Shown here piece by piece: positions 8,405-18,208 of a DNA stretch of 64,000 nt. The DNA is taken from assembly GCF_000374925.1 (NCBI RefSeq), contig NZ_KB895541.1, positions 62,001 to 126,000 of the forward strand. Reading direction: 5' to 3'. The notes below the pieces were generated by a model that saw only the letters and a list, made by a program, of their open reading frames with translations, searched no databases and was not told where the DNA came from. Made by a program: the position numbers and the translations under genes. The DNA is from Arthrobacter sp. 131MFCol6.1. GTDB taxonomy: Bacteria > Actinomycetota > Actinomycetes > Actinomycetales > Micrococcaceae. Numbering within the stretch: the first letter of the stretch is position 1; every line of letters begins with the position of its first letter.

Positions 8405-8698
8405 GCCCGGCGGGAACCTCTGGCGGGGGCGCCTGTTCCCAAGGGTTCCGGCGGCGAAAGGGCCTTAAGACTGTCTTTCAGAACAGGCCGCGACAATCTA
8501 TCCTTATTAATACCTAGGTTTAGGACTACTGGATCGACCGTTCGGGCGACCTAGCCAGCTGAGACCGGCGCGGGAGAGCTGAATTGACCCTTTTCACCAA
8601 TGGCGGTGACGGGGGAACCACTTCGGAATCCCGGGCGTTAGGCAATTAGGGCAATGGCCACGTCATGCCCGGACGTTGGCAGACTTGAGGAGGTCGTG
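8405..8698. other. Intergenic region dinB - DUF3040
   Basis: 294 bp without a convincing gene. The middle (about 8495-8530) is AT-rich for this genome and contains the 8-bp palindrome ACCTAGGT at 8512-8519, a likely promoter zone for the DUF3040 gene, but no clean -35/-10 pair can be fixed. No terminator hairpin with a T-run was found after dinB. Confidence 0.35.
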
Positions 8699-9070
8699 AT
8701 GCCGCTCTCGGAACACGAACAGAAGTTGCTGGAGCAACTTGAGAAGCAGCTGCATGAGGACGACCCAAAGTTTGCAAGCTCGATGGGATCGGTCCCCGGG
8801 CGCTCATGGTCCACCCGCCACCTGGTCATCGGCGTGCTCGCGACTCTCGCGGGCGTGCTGCTGTTGTTGGTCGGGGTGTCGATGCAAAACATCTTTGTCG
8901 GGGTCCTTGGCTTTGTGGTGATGGGCGCCGGAGTCTATTTCGCCACTATGCGCAGTTCTGCGGTCGGCAAGGCCCGGGCAACGGGCGGCCGCAAGCAGGG
9001 CAAGCCCAGGAGTTCGTTCATGAGCAACCTTGAGCAGCGCTGGGACGAACGGCACGGGGGCGAGTCCTGA
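8699..9070 (+). CDS. DUF3040 membrane protein
   Basis: 123 residues starting MPLSEHEQKLLEQLEKQL, the standard beginning of the DUF3040 family, with a strong GAGGAGG ribosome site 5 bases before the ATG; a longer in-frame reading from 8654 lacks such a site. Two membrane helices (STRHLVIGVLATLAGVLLLLVG and FVGVLGFVVMGAGVYFA) follow an acidic amphipathic N-terminus, and the C-terminus is basic. Function unknown. Its place just before mraZ is shared by many actinobacteria, suggesting a link to division or wall growth. Confidence 0.88.
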   Translation: MPLSEHEQKLLEQLEKQLHEDDPKFASSMGSVPGRSWSTRHLVIGVLATLAGVLLLLVGVSMQNIFVGVLGFVVMGAGVYFATMRSSAVGKARATGGRKQGKPRSSFMSNLEQRWDERHGGES

Positions 9071-9135
9071 GCCGCTCTGTGACGGCCCCCTAAAGTCCTC
9101 CACTTCCCGCCACCGGCCCGCCGGGGAGCGGCGCG

Positions 9136-9157
9136 AGACCCGCTTCGGCGGGTCTTT
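9136..9157 (+). terminator. Terminator after DUF3040 gene
   Basis: GACCCGC-TTCG-GCGGGTC hairpin with a stable UUCG-type tetraloop, followed by TTT. Confidence 0.8.
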
Positions 9158-9410
9158 CGCCATTTAACGCGTCAATTTGCCATGCGTTTGCTGCAGCCTT
9201 GCGGGGATTTGGCTGCGGTGGGGCCGCAAAAAGGGACGACGGCGCCGAACTATTTCGCTCCGGCGCCGGCCTGCGCCCCCAATCGGTGCGCGGCGTGAGG
9301 CAAGCAGGAAAATTCGCTCCACTTTCCCCCACCAGTCTCGATTCCCTGCAAATGCTGGGAATAAAGGGAATAAACATCCGCAGATTTGTCTAAACATCCC
9401 GGGCGTGTCG
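9158..9410. other. Upstream half of the mraZ control region
   Basis: No gene seen. The segment contains the direct repeat TAAACATCC at 9371-9379 and 9391-9399, starts exactly 20 bp apart (about two helix turns), just upstream of the mraZ promoter and MraZ boxes. Otherwise nothing recognised. Confidence 0.4.
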
Positions 9411-9438
9411 TTGACTGTGGAGCGATGTGGAGTAATGT
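9411..9438 (+). promoter_or_regulatory. Promoter of the division/cell wall cluster
   Basis: TTGACT (9411-9416) with a 16-bp spacer to TAATGT (9433-9438), about 70 bp before the mraZ GTG. The MraZ boxes overlap spacer and -10, as expected for repression. Confidence 0.6.
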
Positions 9439-9442
9439 GGAG
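9417..9442 (+). promoter_or_regulatory. Three MraZ boxes
   Basis: GTGGAG occurs at 9417, 9427 and 9437, exactly 10 bp apart, on the mraZ promoter. MraZ is known to bind short G-rich direct repeats of one-turn spacing upstream of its own gene; the pattern strongly suggests autoregulation of the cluster. Confidence 0.8.
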
Positions 9443-9506
9443 GGCGTAAGAGGGTAGTGGCAGCACAGGGGACGTTGGACTTCCTAAAACAGACAGGCGG
9501 TGGGCC

Positions 9507-9935
9507 GTGTTTCTCGGCACACATTCGCCGCGTCTGGATGAAAAAGGTCGAATTATCCTCCCCGCGAAGTTCCGAGAGGAACTTGCCGGCGGGCTGGTTC
9601 TCACAAGAGGCCAGGAGCGTTGCATCTACGTCTTCAGTGAGGCGGAATTCGGCCGGGTTCACGAGCAGATGCGGGAGGCTCCAATTTCCTCCAAGCAGGC
9701 ACGTGACTACATCCGTGTTTTCCTCTCTGGAGCCTCGGACGAGGTACCTGACAAGCAGGGGCGCGTGACGATTCCGCCGGCGCTCCGGGAGTATGCAGGT
9801 CTTGGCCGGGAACTCGCCGTCATTGGCGCAGGATCCCGCGCGGAGATCTGGGACGCCCAGGCCTGGAATGAGTACCTGGCCGAAAAGGAAACCGCCTTCT
9901 CGGAAACAGACGACGCCATCCCGGGGATTCTCTGA
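9507..9935 (+). CDS. mraZ: Transcriptional regulator MraZ
   Basis: 142 residues with two tandem AbrB/SpoVT-like halves ([20 protein letters not shown] and a second with [15 protein letters not shown]), the classic MraZ form, binding its own promoter repeats as a ring-shaped oligomer. The GTG start is chosen because [10 protein letters not shown] is the family's N-terminus. First gene of the division cluster. A structured 209-bp gap separates it from rsmH, so downstream expression may be controlled separately. Confidence 0.97.
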   Translation: MFLGTHSPRLDEKGRIILPAKFREELAGGLVLTRGQERCIYVFSEAEFGRVHEQMREAPISSKQARDYIRVFLSGASDEVPDKQGRVTIPPALREYAGLGRELAVIGAGSRAEIWDAQAWNEYLAEKETAFSETDDAIPGIL

Positions 9936-9958
9936 ACCCCCACTGATCCACCAGCAAA

Positions 9959-10074
9959 CAACGTTCCTTGATCGAGATCTCCAGCCGCCCATCCGGTTGT
10001 TGTCCTGGCTCACTTCCCCGGAGCCAGGCCGGCGCAGGATAGGCGCGGATGGGGATCTGGACCAAGGAACGTTG
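9959..10074 (+). ncRNA. Foldable leader between mraZ and rsmH
   Basis: Outer arms 9959-9979 and 10054-10074 are complementary at 19 of 21 positions (core CAACGTTCCTTG / CAAGGAACGTTG). Inside, CCTGGCTC (10004-10011) pairs with GAGCCAGG (10021-10028) across a 9-base loop. There is no T-run, so it is not an ordinary terminator. A structured mraW RNA motif has been described in 5' regions of actinobacterial mraW genes; whether this is that motif needs a covariance-model search. Confidence 0.55.
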
Positions 10075-10144
10075 CGTAAGAGCAGTACCAAGCAACGCGC
10101 AACCAGCAAGGCGCAACCAACACGGCCAACGAAAGGATGACGGC

Positions 10145-11143
10145 ATGACGGATCCCGACCAGGCGAAGCCGACGTCCGAACGCCATGTACCGGTCCTCAA
10201 GGACCGGTGCATCAATTTGTTGGCCCCCGGCATCGAGGCCGCCCGGAGCCGCGGCGAGACCCCTGTGGTGATCGACGCGACGCTCGGCATGGGCGGTCAC
10301 TCCGAGGCACTCCTGCAGCGCTTCCCGGACCTTCACCTGATCGGCATCGACCGCGACGAGGAAGCCCTGGCGCTGGCGGGGGCCCGGCTGGCGCCCTTCG
10401 AGAACCGGACCGACCTCGTGCACGCCGTCTACGACGAAATCCCGGACGTCCTCGAGGATCTGGGCTTCACCGAAGTCCACGGTGTGCTCATGGACCTTGG
10501 CGTCTCATCGCTCCAGCTGGACGAGCGGGAGCGTGGCTTCGCCTACTCCTTCGACGCGCCCCTGGACATGCGGATGGACACCAGCCGCGGGCAGACGGCC
10601 GCCGACGTCGTCAATAACTACAGCGAAGAAGAACTCGTCCGGATCATCCGGAAATGGGGCGAAGAGAAGTTCGCCGGCCGCATCGCGAACAGGATCGTGG
10701 CCGCGCGCGCCGAAAAGCCCTTCACTACCACCGGCGAACTGGTCGATCAGATCCGGGCCGTGGTGCCAGCCGGTGCCGCCAAATCCGGCGGCCACCCCGC
10801 GAAACGCACTTTCCAGGCGCTCCGGATCGAGGTCAACGAGGAACTGGACGTCCTCGAGCGCGCCATCCCGGCAGCGATCGAGGCCATCGCCCTCGGCGGC
10901 CGTGTGGTGGTCATGTCCTACCACTCCCTGGAAGACAAGATCGTCAAGGGCTTCTTCCAGGCCGGATCGAAGTCCTCGGCACCGCTCGGCTTCCCGGTCG
11001 AGCTCGAAGAGCACAAAGCCGAACTCAAGACCCTGACGAAGGGCACCGAGGTACCCACCGCCGCTGAAATCGCCGAAAACCCCCGCGCAGCTTCCGCCCG
11101 GCTGCGCGCCGTCGAACGCATCAAAGCCAGGAGAGCCGCATGA
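10145..11143 (+). CDS. rsmH: 16S rRNA (cytosine1402-N4)-methyltransferase
   Basis: 332 residues (RsmH, formerly MraW). SAM-binding motif [14 protein letters not shown] near residue 43, then [19 protein letters not shown] and the characteristic [14 protein letters not shown] and [14 protein letters not shown]. The ATG at 10145 follows a GAAAGGA ribosome site; an upstream in-frame start would read through the structured leader and is unlikely. The stop overlaps ftsL by 4 bp (ATGA). Confidence 0.96.
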   Translation: MTDPDQAKPTSERHVPVLKDRCINLLAPGIEAARSRGETPVVIDATLGMGGHSEALLQRFPDLHLIGIDRDEEALALAGARLAPFENRTDLVHAVYDEIPDVLEDLGFTEVHGVLMDLGVSSLQLDERERGFAYSFDAPLDMRMDTSRGQTAADVVNNYSEEELVRIIRKWGEEKFAGRIANRIVAARAEKPFTTTGELVDQIRAVVPAGAAKSGGHPAKRTFQALRIEVNEELDVLERAIPAAIEAIALGGRVVVMSYHSLEDKIVKGFFQAGSKSSAPLGFPVELEEHKAELKTLTKGTEVPTAAEIAENPRAASARLRAVERIKARRAA

Positions 11144-11826
11144 GCACCGCCGCCGTCAACAGCTACCCCGTTGCCCAGGGCGCCACTGCCCGTGCCCTGC
11201 CCGGCCTCCGCCCCGGCCTTGACCAGCCCCGCAAGGCACGCACCCCGCTTTCGGTGGTCCGCTCCGTGCCGCGCAAGCGCCGCGCACCATTCGTGGTCCT
11301 CTGCTTCGGACTCCTGGCGATTGCCCTCATGGCCGTGCTGGTCCTGAACATCTCCGTCTCCTCTGCCCAGTACCAGCTGGTCCAGCTCCGCAGTGAGCAG
11401 ACCACCCTGACCAAGCAGAACCAGGACCTCACCCAGCAGGTCCAGAACTTCGACGCCCCGCAGAACCTCGCGGCCAAGGCAACGGAACTGGGCATGGTGG
11501 CTTCCGTCGCCAAGGGCCAGATCGATCTCTCGACCCTCAGCGTCACCGGCAAGGCCAAACCGGCGGTCAAGGGTGATGCCCCGGGCGCCGTCATCGCCGC
11601 ACCGGCCGTCGCCGGGCAGCTCACGGTGGTCCCGCCGGTCACGGAGAACGAGCCTCTCGCCCAGCGCAAGCCGGCGGACACCAAACCGGCGGACACCAAA
11701 CCGGCCGACACAGTTAAGGCGCCGGCGGCTGCGAAGCCCGCCCCCGCACCGAAACCTGCCGCCCCTGCCGTGGAGCTCCACGGCGGATCGGTGCCCGCCC
11801 CCGCACAGAAGACGCCGGGGCAGTAA
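11140..11826 (+). CDS. ftsL: FtsL-like septum protein with long Pro/Ala/Lys tail
   Basis: 228 residues: basic cytoplasmic N-terminus, one membrane helix (about 51-73), then a short coiled-coil region ([21 protein letters not shown]). This bitopic layout and the position between rsmH and ftsI identify it as FtsL. In the septal complex FtsL works with FtsQ/FtsB and activates FtsW-FtsI. From about residue 140 the protein is low-complexity, with KPADT repeated three times, encoded by 15-bp DNA repeats. Family members are often near 100-150 residues, so the tail is an added wall-side extension. Confidence 0.85.
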   Translation: MSTAAVNSYPVAQGATARALPGLRPGLDQPRKARTPLSVVRSVPRKRRAPFVVLCFGLLAIALMAVLVLNISVSSAQYQLVQLRSEQTTLTKQNQDLTQQVQNFDAPQNLAAKATELGMVASVAKGQIDLSTLSVTGKAKPAVKGDAPGAVIAAPAVAGQLTVVPPVTENEPLAQRKPADTKPADTKPADTVKAPAAAKPAPAPKPAAPAVELHGGSVPAPAQKTPGQ

Positions 11827-11867
11827 CGTTCACTGACCACCAGCAAGGCAAGCAGCAAGGACTCACC

Positions 11868-13673
11868 GTGGCGAAGAACTCCGGCAGGGCAAGCAAGGCG
11901 AAAGCCCCAAACGCCACCCGGCGGCTCCGCGTGGGGCTCGGCATCATGCTGGCGCTCCTGCTGGTGGTCGGCGGCAAGCTGTTCATGGTCCAGGGCCTGG
12001 ACATCGGAGGCATGGCTGAGGCCGCCCTCAACAACCGGCTCACGCCCACCGTGCTGCCCGCGGAGCGCGGCAGCATCCTCGATTCCTCCGGCACGGTCCT
12101 GGCCAGCAGCGTCATCCGCTACAACGTCGTGGTGGACCAGACCGTCAACACCAAAACCGAGTCCTTCCGCCGGCTCGAGACCATCAACGGCAAGGACGAG
12201 CTCGTCAAGGTCACCCGGGACCAGGGCATCTCCGAACTCGCCGCCGTGCTCGGCATGGACCGCGGCACCCTGCGCGATGCCCTGACCGGAACCCAGCGCT
12301 ACTACATCGTGGCCAAGGACCTGAAGCCGGACATCGAGGACAAGGTGTCCAAGCTGCAGATTCCCGGCATTGTCACCGAAGGCACCAGCAAGCGGGTCTA
12401 TCCCAACGGCGCCGTGGCCGGCGGAATTGTCGGATTCCTCAAGGACGGCAGCACCGGACAGGCGGGCCTCGAGCAGACCCAGGACGAGATCCTCAAAGGG
12501 ACACCGGGTAAGCGCCTGTTTGAAATCGGCGCCGACGGACTCCGGATCCCCGTGGGCGTGGACCAATTGACGCCGGCGGTGAACGGCAAGGACATCAAAC
12601 TCACGCTGAACTCGGACCTGCAGTACTTTTCCCAGCAGGCGATCCAAAGCCAAAAGGACAAGCTCAGCGCCGAGTGGGGAGTAATTGTGGTCCTGGACGC
12701 CAAGACCGGCAACATCGTGGCCATGGCCGACACCGACTCCCCGGATCCGAACGACCCCGGCAAGGTTGCCGCCGAGGACCGCGGGGTCCGGGCCGTCACC
12801 GCCGCCTACGAGCCCGGCTCGGTGGAGAAGATGATCACGGCCGCAGCCGCGATCCAGGAAGGGAAGTCCAGCCCGCTGGACAGGTTCACCATTCCACCGA
12901 CCTACACCGTGGACGGACAGACCTTCAGCGACGCGTTCGAACACGGCACCGAGCAACGGACGCTGGCGGGGATTGTCGGCTACTCCATGAACACCGGCAC
13001 AGTCATGGTGGGCCAGCGCCTGAGCAAGGACCAGCGCTATGACTGGCTGCGGAAGTTCGGCATCGGCGAGGCCCCCGACATCGGTCTGCCGGCCGAATCC
13101 AAGGGCATCCTGACCCCGGCCGACCAGTGGGACGGACGCCAGCAATACACCGTTCTCTTCGGCCAGGGCGTCGCCCAAACCACCCTCCAGACCGTCCGGG
13201 CCTACCAGAGCATCGCCAACGACGGCGTGATGCTCCAGCCGCGCCTGATCGACAGCTACATCAACCCGGACGACGGTGCCGAGGAAAAAGTCCCGGCCAA
13301 GGCCCCGCAGCAGGTTGTCTCCAAGGAGACCGCCAAACAGGTCCGCGACATCCTTGAGAGCGCCGTCACCGAGGGCGAGATCAAGGAAGCCGCGATCGAC
13401 GGGTACCGGGTGGGCGCCAAGACGGGCACATCCGAATCACCCTGCGACGACGGCAAATCAGGGTTCTGCGGCTATACGGCCTCCATCATCGGAATGGCGC
13501 CCATGGACGATCCGCGGTTTATTGTTGAGGTGGTCCTGCAACGGCCCAAGGGAAGCATCTTCGGAATCACCAACGGACCGGTGTTCCGTTCGGTGATGAG
13601 CCAGACGCTGCGCACATTCAACGTCCAGCCCTCCACCGGCGAACCCGCGCGGCTGCCGCAGTACGCCAAGTAG
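11868..13673 (+). CDS. ftsI: Septal transpeptidase, penicillin-binding protein (FtsI/PbpB)
   Basis: 601 residues, class B PBP that crosslinks septal peptidoglycan together with FtsW. One N-terminal membrane helix (about 20-42); pedestal domain beginning LPAERGSILDSSG; transpeptidase domain with SVEK (catalytic S318, K321), SMN at 373-375 and KTGTS at 518-522. GTG start with AAGGA upstream. Follows ftsL after 41 bp. Confidence 0.96.
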   Translation: MAKNSGRASKAKAPNATRRLRVGLGIMLALLLVVGGKLFMVQGLDIGGMAEAALNNRLTPTVLPAERGSILDSSGTVLASSVIRYNVVVDQTVNTKTESFRRLETINGKDELVKVTRDQGISELAAVLGMDRGTLRDALTGTQRYYIVAKDLKPDIEDKVSKLQIPGIVTEGTSKRVYPNGAVAGGIVGFLKDGSTGQAGLEQTQDEILKGTPGKRLFEIGADGLRIPVGVDQLTPAVNGKDIKLTLNSDLQYFSQQAIQSQKDKLSAEWGVIVVLDAKTGNIVAMADTDSPDPNDPGKVAAEDRGVRAVTAAYEPGSVEKMITAAAAIQEGKSSPLDRFTIPPTYTVDGQTFSDAFEHGTEQRTLAGIVGYSMNTGTVMVGQRLSKDQRYDWLRKFGIGEAPDIGLPAESKGILTPADQWDGRQQYTVLFGQGVAQTTLQTVRAYQSIANDGVMLQPRLIDSYINPDDGAEEKVPAKAPQQVVSKETAKQVRDILESAVTEGEIKEAAIDGYRVGAKTGTSESPCDDGKSGFCGYTASIIGMAPMDDPRFIVEVVLQRPKGSIFGITNGPVFRSVMSQTLRTFNVQPSTGEPARLPQYAK

Positions 13674-13781
13674 CGCCTGTTCCACCCGGCGCCCGGAAGT
13701 CACCAGCCGGCGCCACACCCACTGCCTGCGCGCCGGAAACACGTCTGCGTGCGAGGGCCCGATCCACCGGGTCCCGATCAG

Positions 13782-13830
13782 TTCAGTGCCCGATTCATTC
13801 AGTGCCCGATTTCATTCTGTGCCCGATCCA
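13782..13830. repeat. Three tandem 16-17 bp repeats before murE
   Basis: TTCAGTGCCCGATTCA (13782-13797), a copy with one extra T (13798-13814) and a diverged copy (13815-13830) lie between ftsI and the murE start. A looser related segment is near 13756-13780. They lie in the murE leader and end 23 bases before the TTG codon. Confidence 0.85.
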
Positions 13831-13853
13831 CTAGCACCACAACGGAGATCCAC

Positions 13854-15527
13854 TTGTCAGAGCTCACCGACCCCGATGCTTCCGCGCCGTCCGGCCATGA
13901 CTCCACCCCGGGCTTCCGGCCCACTGCGGTTGCCGCAGTGCCGCTGGCAGCCATCGGCGCGGCGATCGGCGTCGCCGTTCCCGGGGTGTCCGGCTCCGTC
14001 CAGGTCACCGGGATCTCCCTGAACTCCCGGTCGGTCCGCCCGGGAGACCTGTACGTGGCCCTGCCGGGCGCCACACGGCACGGGGCCGACTTCGTGTCCC
14101 AGGCCGTCGACGCCGGCGCCGTGGCGGTCCTGACAGACGACGCCGGGGCGCGCCTGCTGGCCCTGGGCCATGACATCGCCGTTCCGGTGCTGCTGGCCGA
14201 CGAGCCGCGCAGCGTGGTCGGCCAGCTGTCCGCACTTATCTACCAGAGCAGGCCCGACGGGGCCGGGGCACCGGCCCTCTTCGGGGTGACAGGCACCAAC
14301 GGCAAGACCACCACCACCTATTTCATCAATGCCCTGCTGCGGGCGCTGGGCAAGCGGACCGGGCTGATCGGGACGATTGAGATCCTGGCCGGCGGGGAGC
14401 CGATCCCGAGCCTGCTGACCACTCCCGAATCCACGGATGTGCACGCCCTGCTGGCGCTCATGCGCGAACGCGGGCTCGATGCCGCCTCCATGGAGGTTTC
14501 CTCGCACGCCGTGTCCTTCCACCGCGTCGACGCGGTGGTGTTCGACGTCGCCGGCTTCACGAACCTCACCCAGGACCACCTGGACCTGCACGGGACCATG
14601 GAGGAATACTTCCAGACCAAAGCTCGGCTGTTCACGCCGGAACGCGCCCGCGCCGCCGTGGTCACCATCGACGATGACTGGGGCCGGAAGCTCGCGGCCG
14701 CCGCCGAAATCCCGGTCACCACCCTGGCCACGGCCGGGACCGACGGCAACGGGCCGGCGGACGCCGACGGCACCGCCGACCGGACCGCGGACTGGACTGT
14801 CGTCCGGACCGTCCCGCGGGGCCTCGGCTCCGACTTCGTCCTCCGGCACCGCGACGGCGCCGAGCTGCGCGTCCACACCGGCCTGCCGGGCGGCTTTAAC
14901 GTCGCCAACGCCGCACTGGCCACAGTGATGGTCCTCGCCGGCGGCCACGAGCCGGCCGCCGTGCAGGCCGCCCTCGACGCCGCCGACCCTTTCACCGTCG
15001 CGGTGCCCGGCCGGATGCAGCTCGTGTCCACGGCCCCGGCCGCCGTGGTGGACTTCGCGCACAACCCCGACGCCCTGGCCCGTGCCCTCGAAGCCGTCCG
15101 GTCCCCGGAACCCGGATCCAAGGTGATCATCGTTTTCGGCGCCACCGGACAGCGGGACCAGGGCAAACGCCCCGCCATGGGGGCCATCGCGGCCCGGCTG
15201 GCGGACACCGTGATTGTCAGCGACGACGATCCCCACGACGAGGACGCGGCGGCCATCCGCGCGGACGTCCTTGCCGGGGCCCTGGCGGCCAAGGACGATG
15301 AAGGCCTGGACTGCACGGTCCTGGAGGTCTTCCCGCGCGACGCCGCCATCCTGAAGGCCGTAGAGCTCGCCGGAGCAGGGGACACAATCCTCGTGGCCGG
15401 GCGCGGGCACGAGGTGTGGCAGGAAGTCAAGGGAGTCAACCTGGCACTGGATGACCGGGTGGAGCTTCGGAACGCCTTGACAGCACGGGGATTCACCGTT
15501 CTCGAAGACCACCGGATAGAGTCCTAA
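13854..15527 (+). CDS. murE: UDP-MurNAc-L-Ala-D-Glu ligase MurE, probably L-lysine-adding
   Basis: About 557 residues. Adds the third residue of the peptidoglycan stem peptide. Mur-ligase features: RPGDLYVALPG N-domain, P-loop [18 protein letters not shown] and GATGQRDQGKRP. Where DAP-adding enzymes have DNPR, this has SDDDPHDED, which argues for another amino acid; L-lysine fits an Arthrobacter-type wall. The start is taken as TTG at 13854 (LSELTDPD) with GGAG 7 bases before it; reading further upstream would translate the tandem repeats. MurF follows after 6 bp. Confidence 0.94.
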   Translation: MSELTDPDASAPSGHDSTPGFRPTAVAAVPLAAIGAAIGVAVPGVSGSVQVTGISLNSRSVRPGDLYVALPGATRHGADFVSQAVDAGAVAVLTDDAGARLLALGHDIAVPVLLADEPRSVVGQLSALIYQSRPDGAGAPALFGVTGTNGKTTTTYFINALLRALGKRTGLIGTIEILAGGEPIPSLLTTPESTDVHALLALMRERGLDAASMEVSSHAVSFHRVDAVVFDVAGFTNLTQDHLDLHGTMEEYFQTKARLFTPERARAAVVTIDDDWGRKLAAAAEIPVTTLATAGTDGNGPADADGTADRTADWTVVRTVPRGLGSDFVLRHRDGAELRVHTGLPGGFNVANAALATVMVLAGGHEPAAVQAALDAADPFTVAVPGRMQLVSTAPAAVVDFAHNPDALARALEAVRSPEPGSKVIIVFGATGQRDQGKRPAMGAIAARLADTVIVSDDDPHDEDAAAIRADVLAGALAAKDDEGLDCTVLEVFPRDAAILKAVELAGAGDTILVAGRGHEVWQEVKGVNLALDDRVELRNALTARGFTVLEDHRIES

Positions 15528-15533
15528 ACCGAG

Positions 15534-17102
15534 ATGATTGCATTTACAGCGGCGGAAATCGCCGACATAACCAACGGCCGGCTCGCCGCGGAACCGGGAA
15601 TTACCCCCGCCTCCGTGGTGACCGACTCCCGCGAGGCCACGGCGGGTTCCCTCTATGTGGCCAAACCGGGGGAGAACGCCGACGGACACGACTTCGTCGG
15701 CGCCGCCTTTGACCGGGGCTCCGTGTTGGCGCTCGTGGAGCGCGAAGTGGCCGACGCCGCCGGCACGGGCTATCCCGCCGTCGTCGTTGAGGACGCCGTC
15801 CTGGCCATGGGCGCACTGGCCGCCGAAGCCGTCCGCCGGATCCGGGCCAGCCGCGCCGCGGCCGGCGCCGCGTTCACCGTGGTCGGCATCACCGGCTCCG
15901 CCGGCAAGACCACCACGAAGGACCTGCTCGCCGGGATCTTCGCGGCCGCCGGCGCCGACGGCGCCACGGTTGCGCCGCAAGGGTCCTACAACGGCGAGAT
16001 CGGCGTGCCGCTCACGGTCTTCAAAGCCGACTTCGACACCCGCTACCTCGTCATCGAGATGGGCGCCACGGGCATCGGCCACATCCAATACCTCGCGGAC
16101 ATGGTCCGGCCGGAGATCGGCGTCGTCCTCGGCGTCGGCTCCGCCCACGCCGGGGAGTTCGGCGGCGTCGACAACATCGCGGTCGCCAAGGGCGAACTCG
16201 TGGAGGCGCTCCCGGCCGGGGGCACCGCCGTGCTGAACCTGGACGACTCCCGCGTCGCCGCGATGGCAGCCCGGACCCGGGCCCGCGTGCTCGGCTTCAC
16301 CTCACGCGCGGCCGGCACAGACCAGGACCACAGCGTCCAGGCCGATGTGGCCCAGGCCGATGTGGTGAGGGCCGCGGACGTGGAACTGAACGCCGACGGC
16401 CACCCGGAATTTGAGCTCTACCTCCCCGCCGACGTCACGGCACAGCAGGAAGCAACCCGGCACCACGTCGCCGCCAAGCTGATCGGCGCCCATCACATGG
16501 CCAACCTCCTCGCGGCTGCGGCCGCGGCGCACGCGGCCGGCATCCCCGGCGCGCAGATCGCGGCCTCGCTCAGCGCCCAGACCGCCGCCAGCCGCTGGCG
16601 GATGGAGCGCACCGAGCGTCCCGACGGCGTGACCGTCATCAACGACGCCTACAACGCCAACCCGGAGTCCATGCGGGCAGCACTGCGGACATTGGCCGAG
16701 CTGGGCCAGGGCCGCCGCACCTGGGCGGTCCTGGGCGCCATGCTGGAACTGGGCCCGGATTCCATCCGCGAGCACATGGCAGTCGGCACCCAGGTGGTGC
16801 GGCTGAACATCTCCCGGCTCGTCGTGGTGGGCCGGGAGGCGCGGTCGCTGTACGTCTCAGCCGTCAACGAGGGCTCCTGGGGCGACGAATGCGTTTTCGC
16901 CGAGACTGCGGACGAGGCCTACGACCTTCTCCAAGCCGAGCTCCAGCCCGGCGACCTGGTCCTGTTCAAGTCATCGAACGGCATCGGGCTGCGCCACTTG
17001 GGGGATCGGATAGCATTACCCCCACGTGCCACCCAAGACTCTCCCGAGCGACCTGCTGAGGGAACTGCCGCAACCGCCAACGAAGGGAGTGCACAGCTGT
17101 GA
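15534..17102 (+). CDS. murF: UDP-MurNAc-tripeptide-D-Ala-D-Ala ligase
   Basis: 522 residues. Completes the pentapeptide by adding D-Ala-D-Ala. P-loop [41 protein letters not shown] and [10 protein letters not shown] are typical MurF segments. ATG start 6 bp after murE; the stop overlaps mraY by 4 bp (GTGA), indicating coupled translation. Confidence 0.96.
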   Translation: MIAFTAAEIADITNGRLAAEPGITPASVVTDSREATAGSLYVAKPGENADGHDFVGAAFDRGSVLALVEREVADAAGTGYPAVVVEDAVLAMGALAAEAVRRIRASRAAAGAAFTVVGITGSAGKTTTKDLLAGIFAAAGADGATVAPQGSYNGEIGVPLTVFKADFDTRYLVIEMGATGIGHIQYLADMVRPEIGVVLGVGSAHAGEFGGVDNIAVAKGELVEALPAGGTAVLNLDDSRVAAMAARTRARVLGFTSRAAGTDQDHSVQADVAQADVVRAADVELNADGHPEFELYLPADVTAQQEATRHHVAAKLIGAHHMANLLAAAAAAHAAGIPGAQIAASLSAQTAASRWRMERTERPDGVTVINDAYNANPESMRAALRTLAELGQGRRTWAVLGAMLELGPDSIREHMAVGTQVVRLNISRLVVVGREARSLYVSAVNEGSWGDECVFAETADEAYDLLQAELQPGDLVLFKSSNGIGLRHLGDRIALPPRATQDSPERPAEGTAATANEGSAQL

Positions 17103-18208
17103 TTGCACTGCTGATGGGCGCCGGAATGGCGCTGCTCCTCGCGTTTGTGGGCACCCCGTTGTTCATACGCTTCCTGGTCCGCAAGGGCTACGGCCAATTC
17201 ATCCGGGACGACGGACCCACCTCCCACCACACCAAGCGGGGCACGCCCACGATGGGCGGCACCGTTGTGGTCGTGGCGGTCCTGGTCAGCTATGGGCTCA
17301 CGCACCTGATCATGTGGATGATGAACCCGCACTCACCGGGGCCAAGCGCCTCCGGGCTGCTCCTGCTCTTCCTCATGGTGGGCATGGGGCTGGTCGGGTT
17401 CCTGGATGACTTCATCAAGATCTCCAAGCAGCGCAGCCTGGGCCTGGATGCCAAGGCCAAGCTGATCCTCCAGGGCGCCGTTGGCATCATCTTTGCCGTG
17501 CTGGCGCTGAACTTCCCAAATGCCGCGGGTCTGACCCCTGCTTCCACCCAGATCTCGCTGGTGCGCGATATTCCGTGGCTCAACCTCGCGTTCGCCGGAA
17601 CCGTGCTCGGCGCCATCTTGTTTGTGCTGTGGTCCAACCTGATCGTCACAGCCGCGACCAACGGCGTGAACCTCACCGACGGCCTCGACGGCCTGGCCGC
17701 CGGCGCTTCCGTCATGGTGTTCGGGGCCTACACGCTCATGGGCATCTGGCAAAGCAACCAGGCCTGCGGATCCCCGCGGCAGGCAGGCAGCGGCTGCTAC
17801 TCGGTCCGCGACCCCCTGGACCTGGCCCTGCTGGCCGCCATCCTGAGCGCGGCGATGGTCGGGTTCCTGTGGTGGAACACCTCGCCCGCGAAGATCTTCA
17901 TGGGCGACACCGGCTCCCTTGCCATCGGCGGCGCCGTCGCCGCCTTCGCCATCCTGTCCCGCACCGAACTGCTGCTGGCCTTCATCGGCGGGCTTTTCGT
18001 CCTCATCACGCTCTCGGTCATCATCCAGGTGGGCTACTTCAAACTCACCAAGGGCAAACGGTTCTTCAAGATGGCACCGCTGCAGCACCACTTCGAGCTC
18101 AAGGGCTGGGCCGAAGTCACGGTGGTGGTCCGGTTCTGGATCCTGTCCGGGTTGTTTGTCGCCGCCGGCCTGGGCATCTTCTACGCCGAATGGGTGGTAC
18201 TGCTGTGA
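17099..18208 (+). CDS. mraY: Phospho-N-acetylmuramoyl-pentapeptide transferase
   Basis: 369 residues, about ten membrane helices. Transfers phospho-MurNAc-pentapeptide to undecaprenyl phosphate (lipid I). Signature regions: [43 protein letters not shown] and the cytoplasmic [16 protein letters not shown] start overlapping the murF stop; its own stop overlaps murD by GTGA. Confidence 0.97.
   Translation: MIALLMGAGMALLLAFVGTPLFIRFLVRKGYGQFIRDDGPTSHHTKRGTPTMGGTVVVVAVLVSYGLTHLIMWMMNPHSPGPSASGLLLLFLMVGMGLVGFLDDFIKISKQRSLGLDAKAKLILQGAVGIIFAVLALNFPNAAGLTPASTQISLVRDIPWLNLAFAGTVLGAILFVLWSNLIVTAATNGVNLTDGLDGLAAGASVMVFGAYTLMGIWQSNQACGSPRQAGSGCYSVRDPLDLALLAAILSAAMVGFLWWNTSPAKIFMGDTGSLAIGGAVAAFAILSRTELLLAFIGGLFVLITLSVIIQVGYFKLTKGKRFFKMAPLQHHFELKGWAEVTVVVRFWILSGLFVAAGLGIFYAEWVVLL

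Noticed and set aside
11163-16148. Long open frames on the strand opposite ftsL-ftsI and murE-murF (671 and 763 codons)
   Set aside because: They lie entirely against well-identified genes, have Gly/Arg/His-rich compositions of antisense high-GC DNA and show no protein-family motifs.
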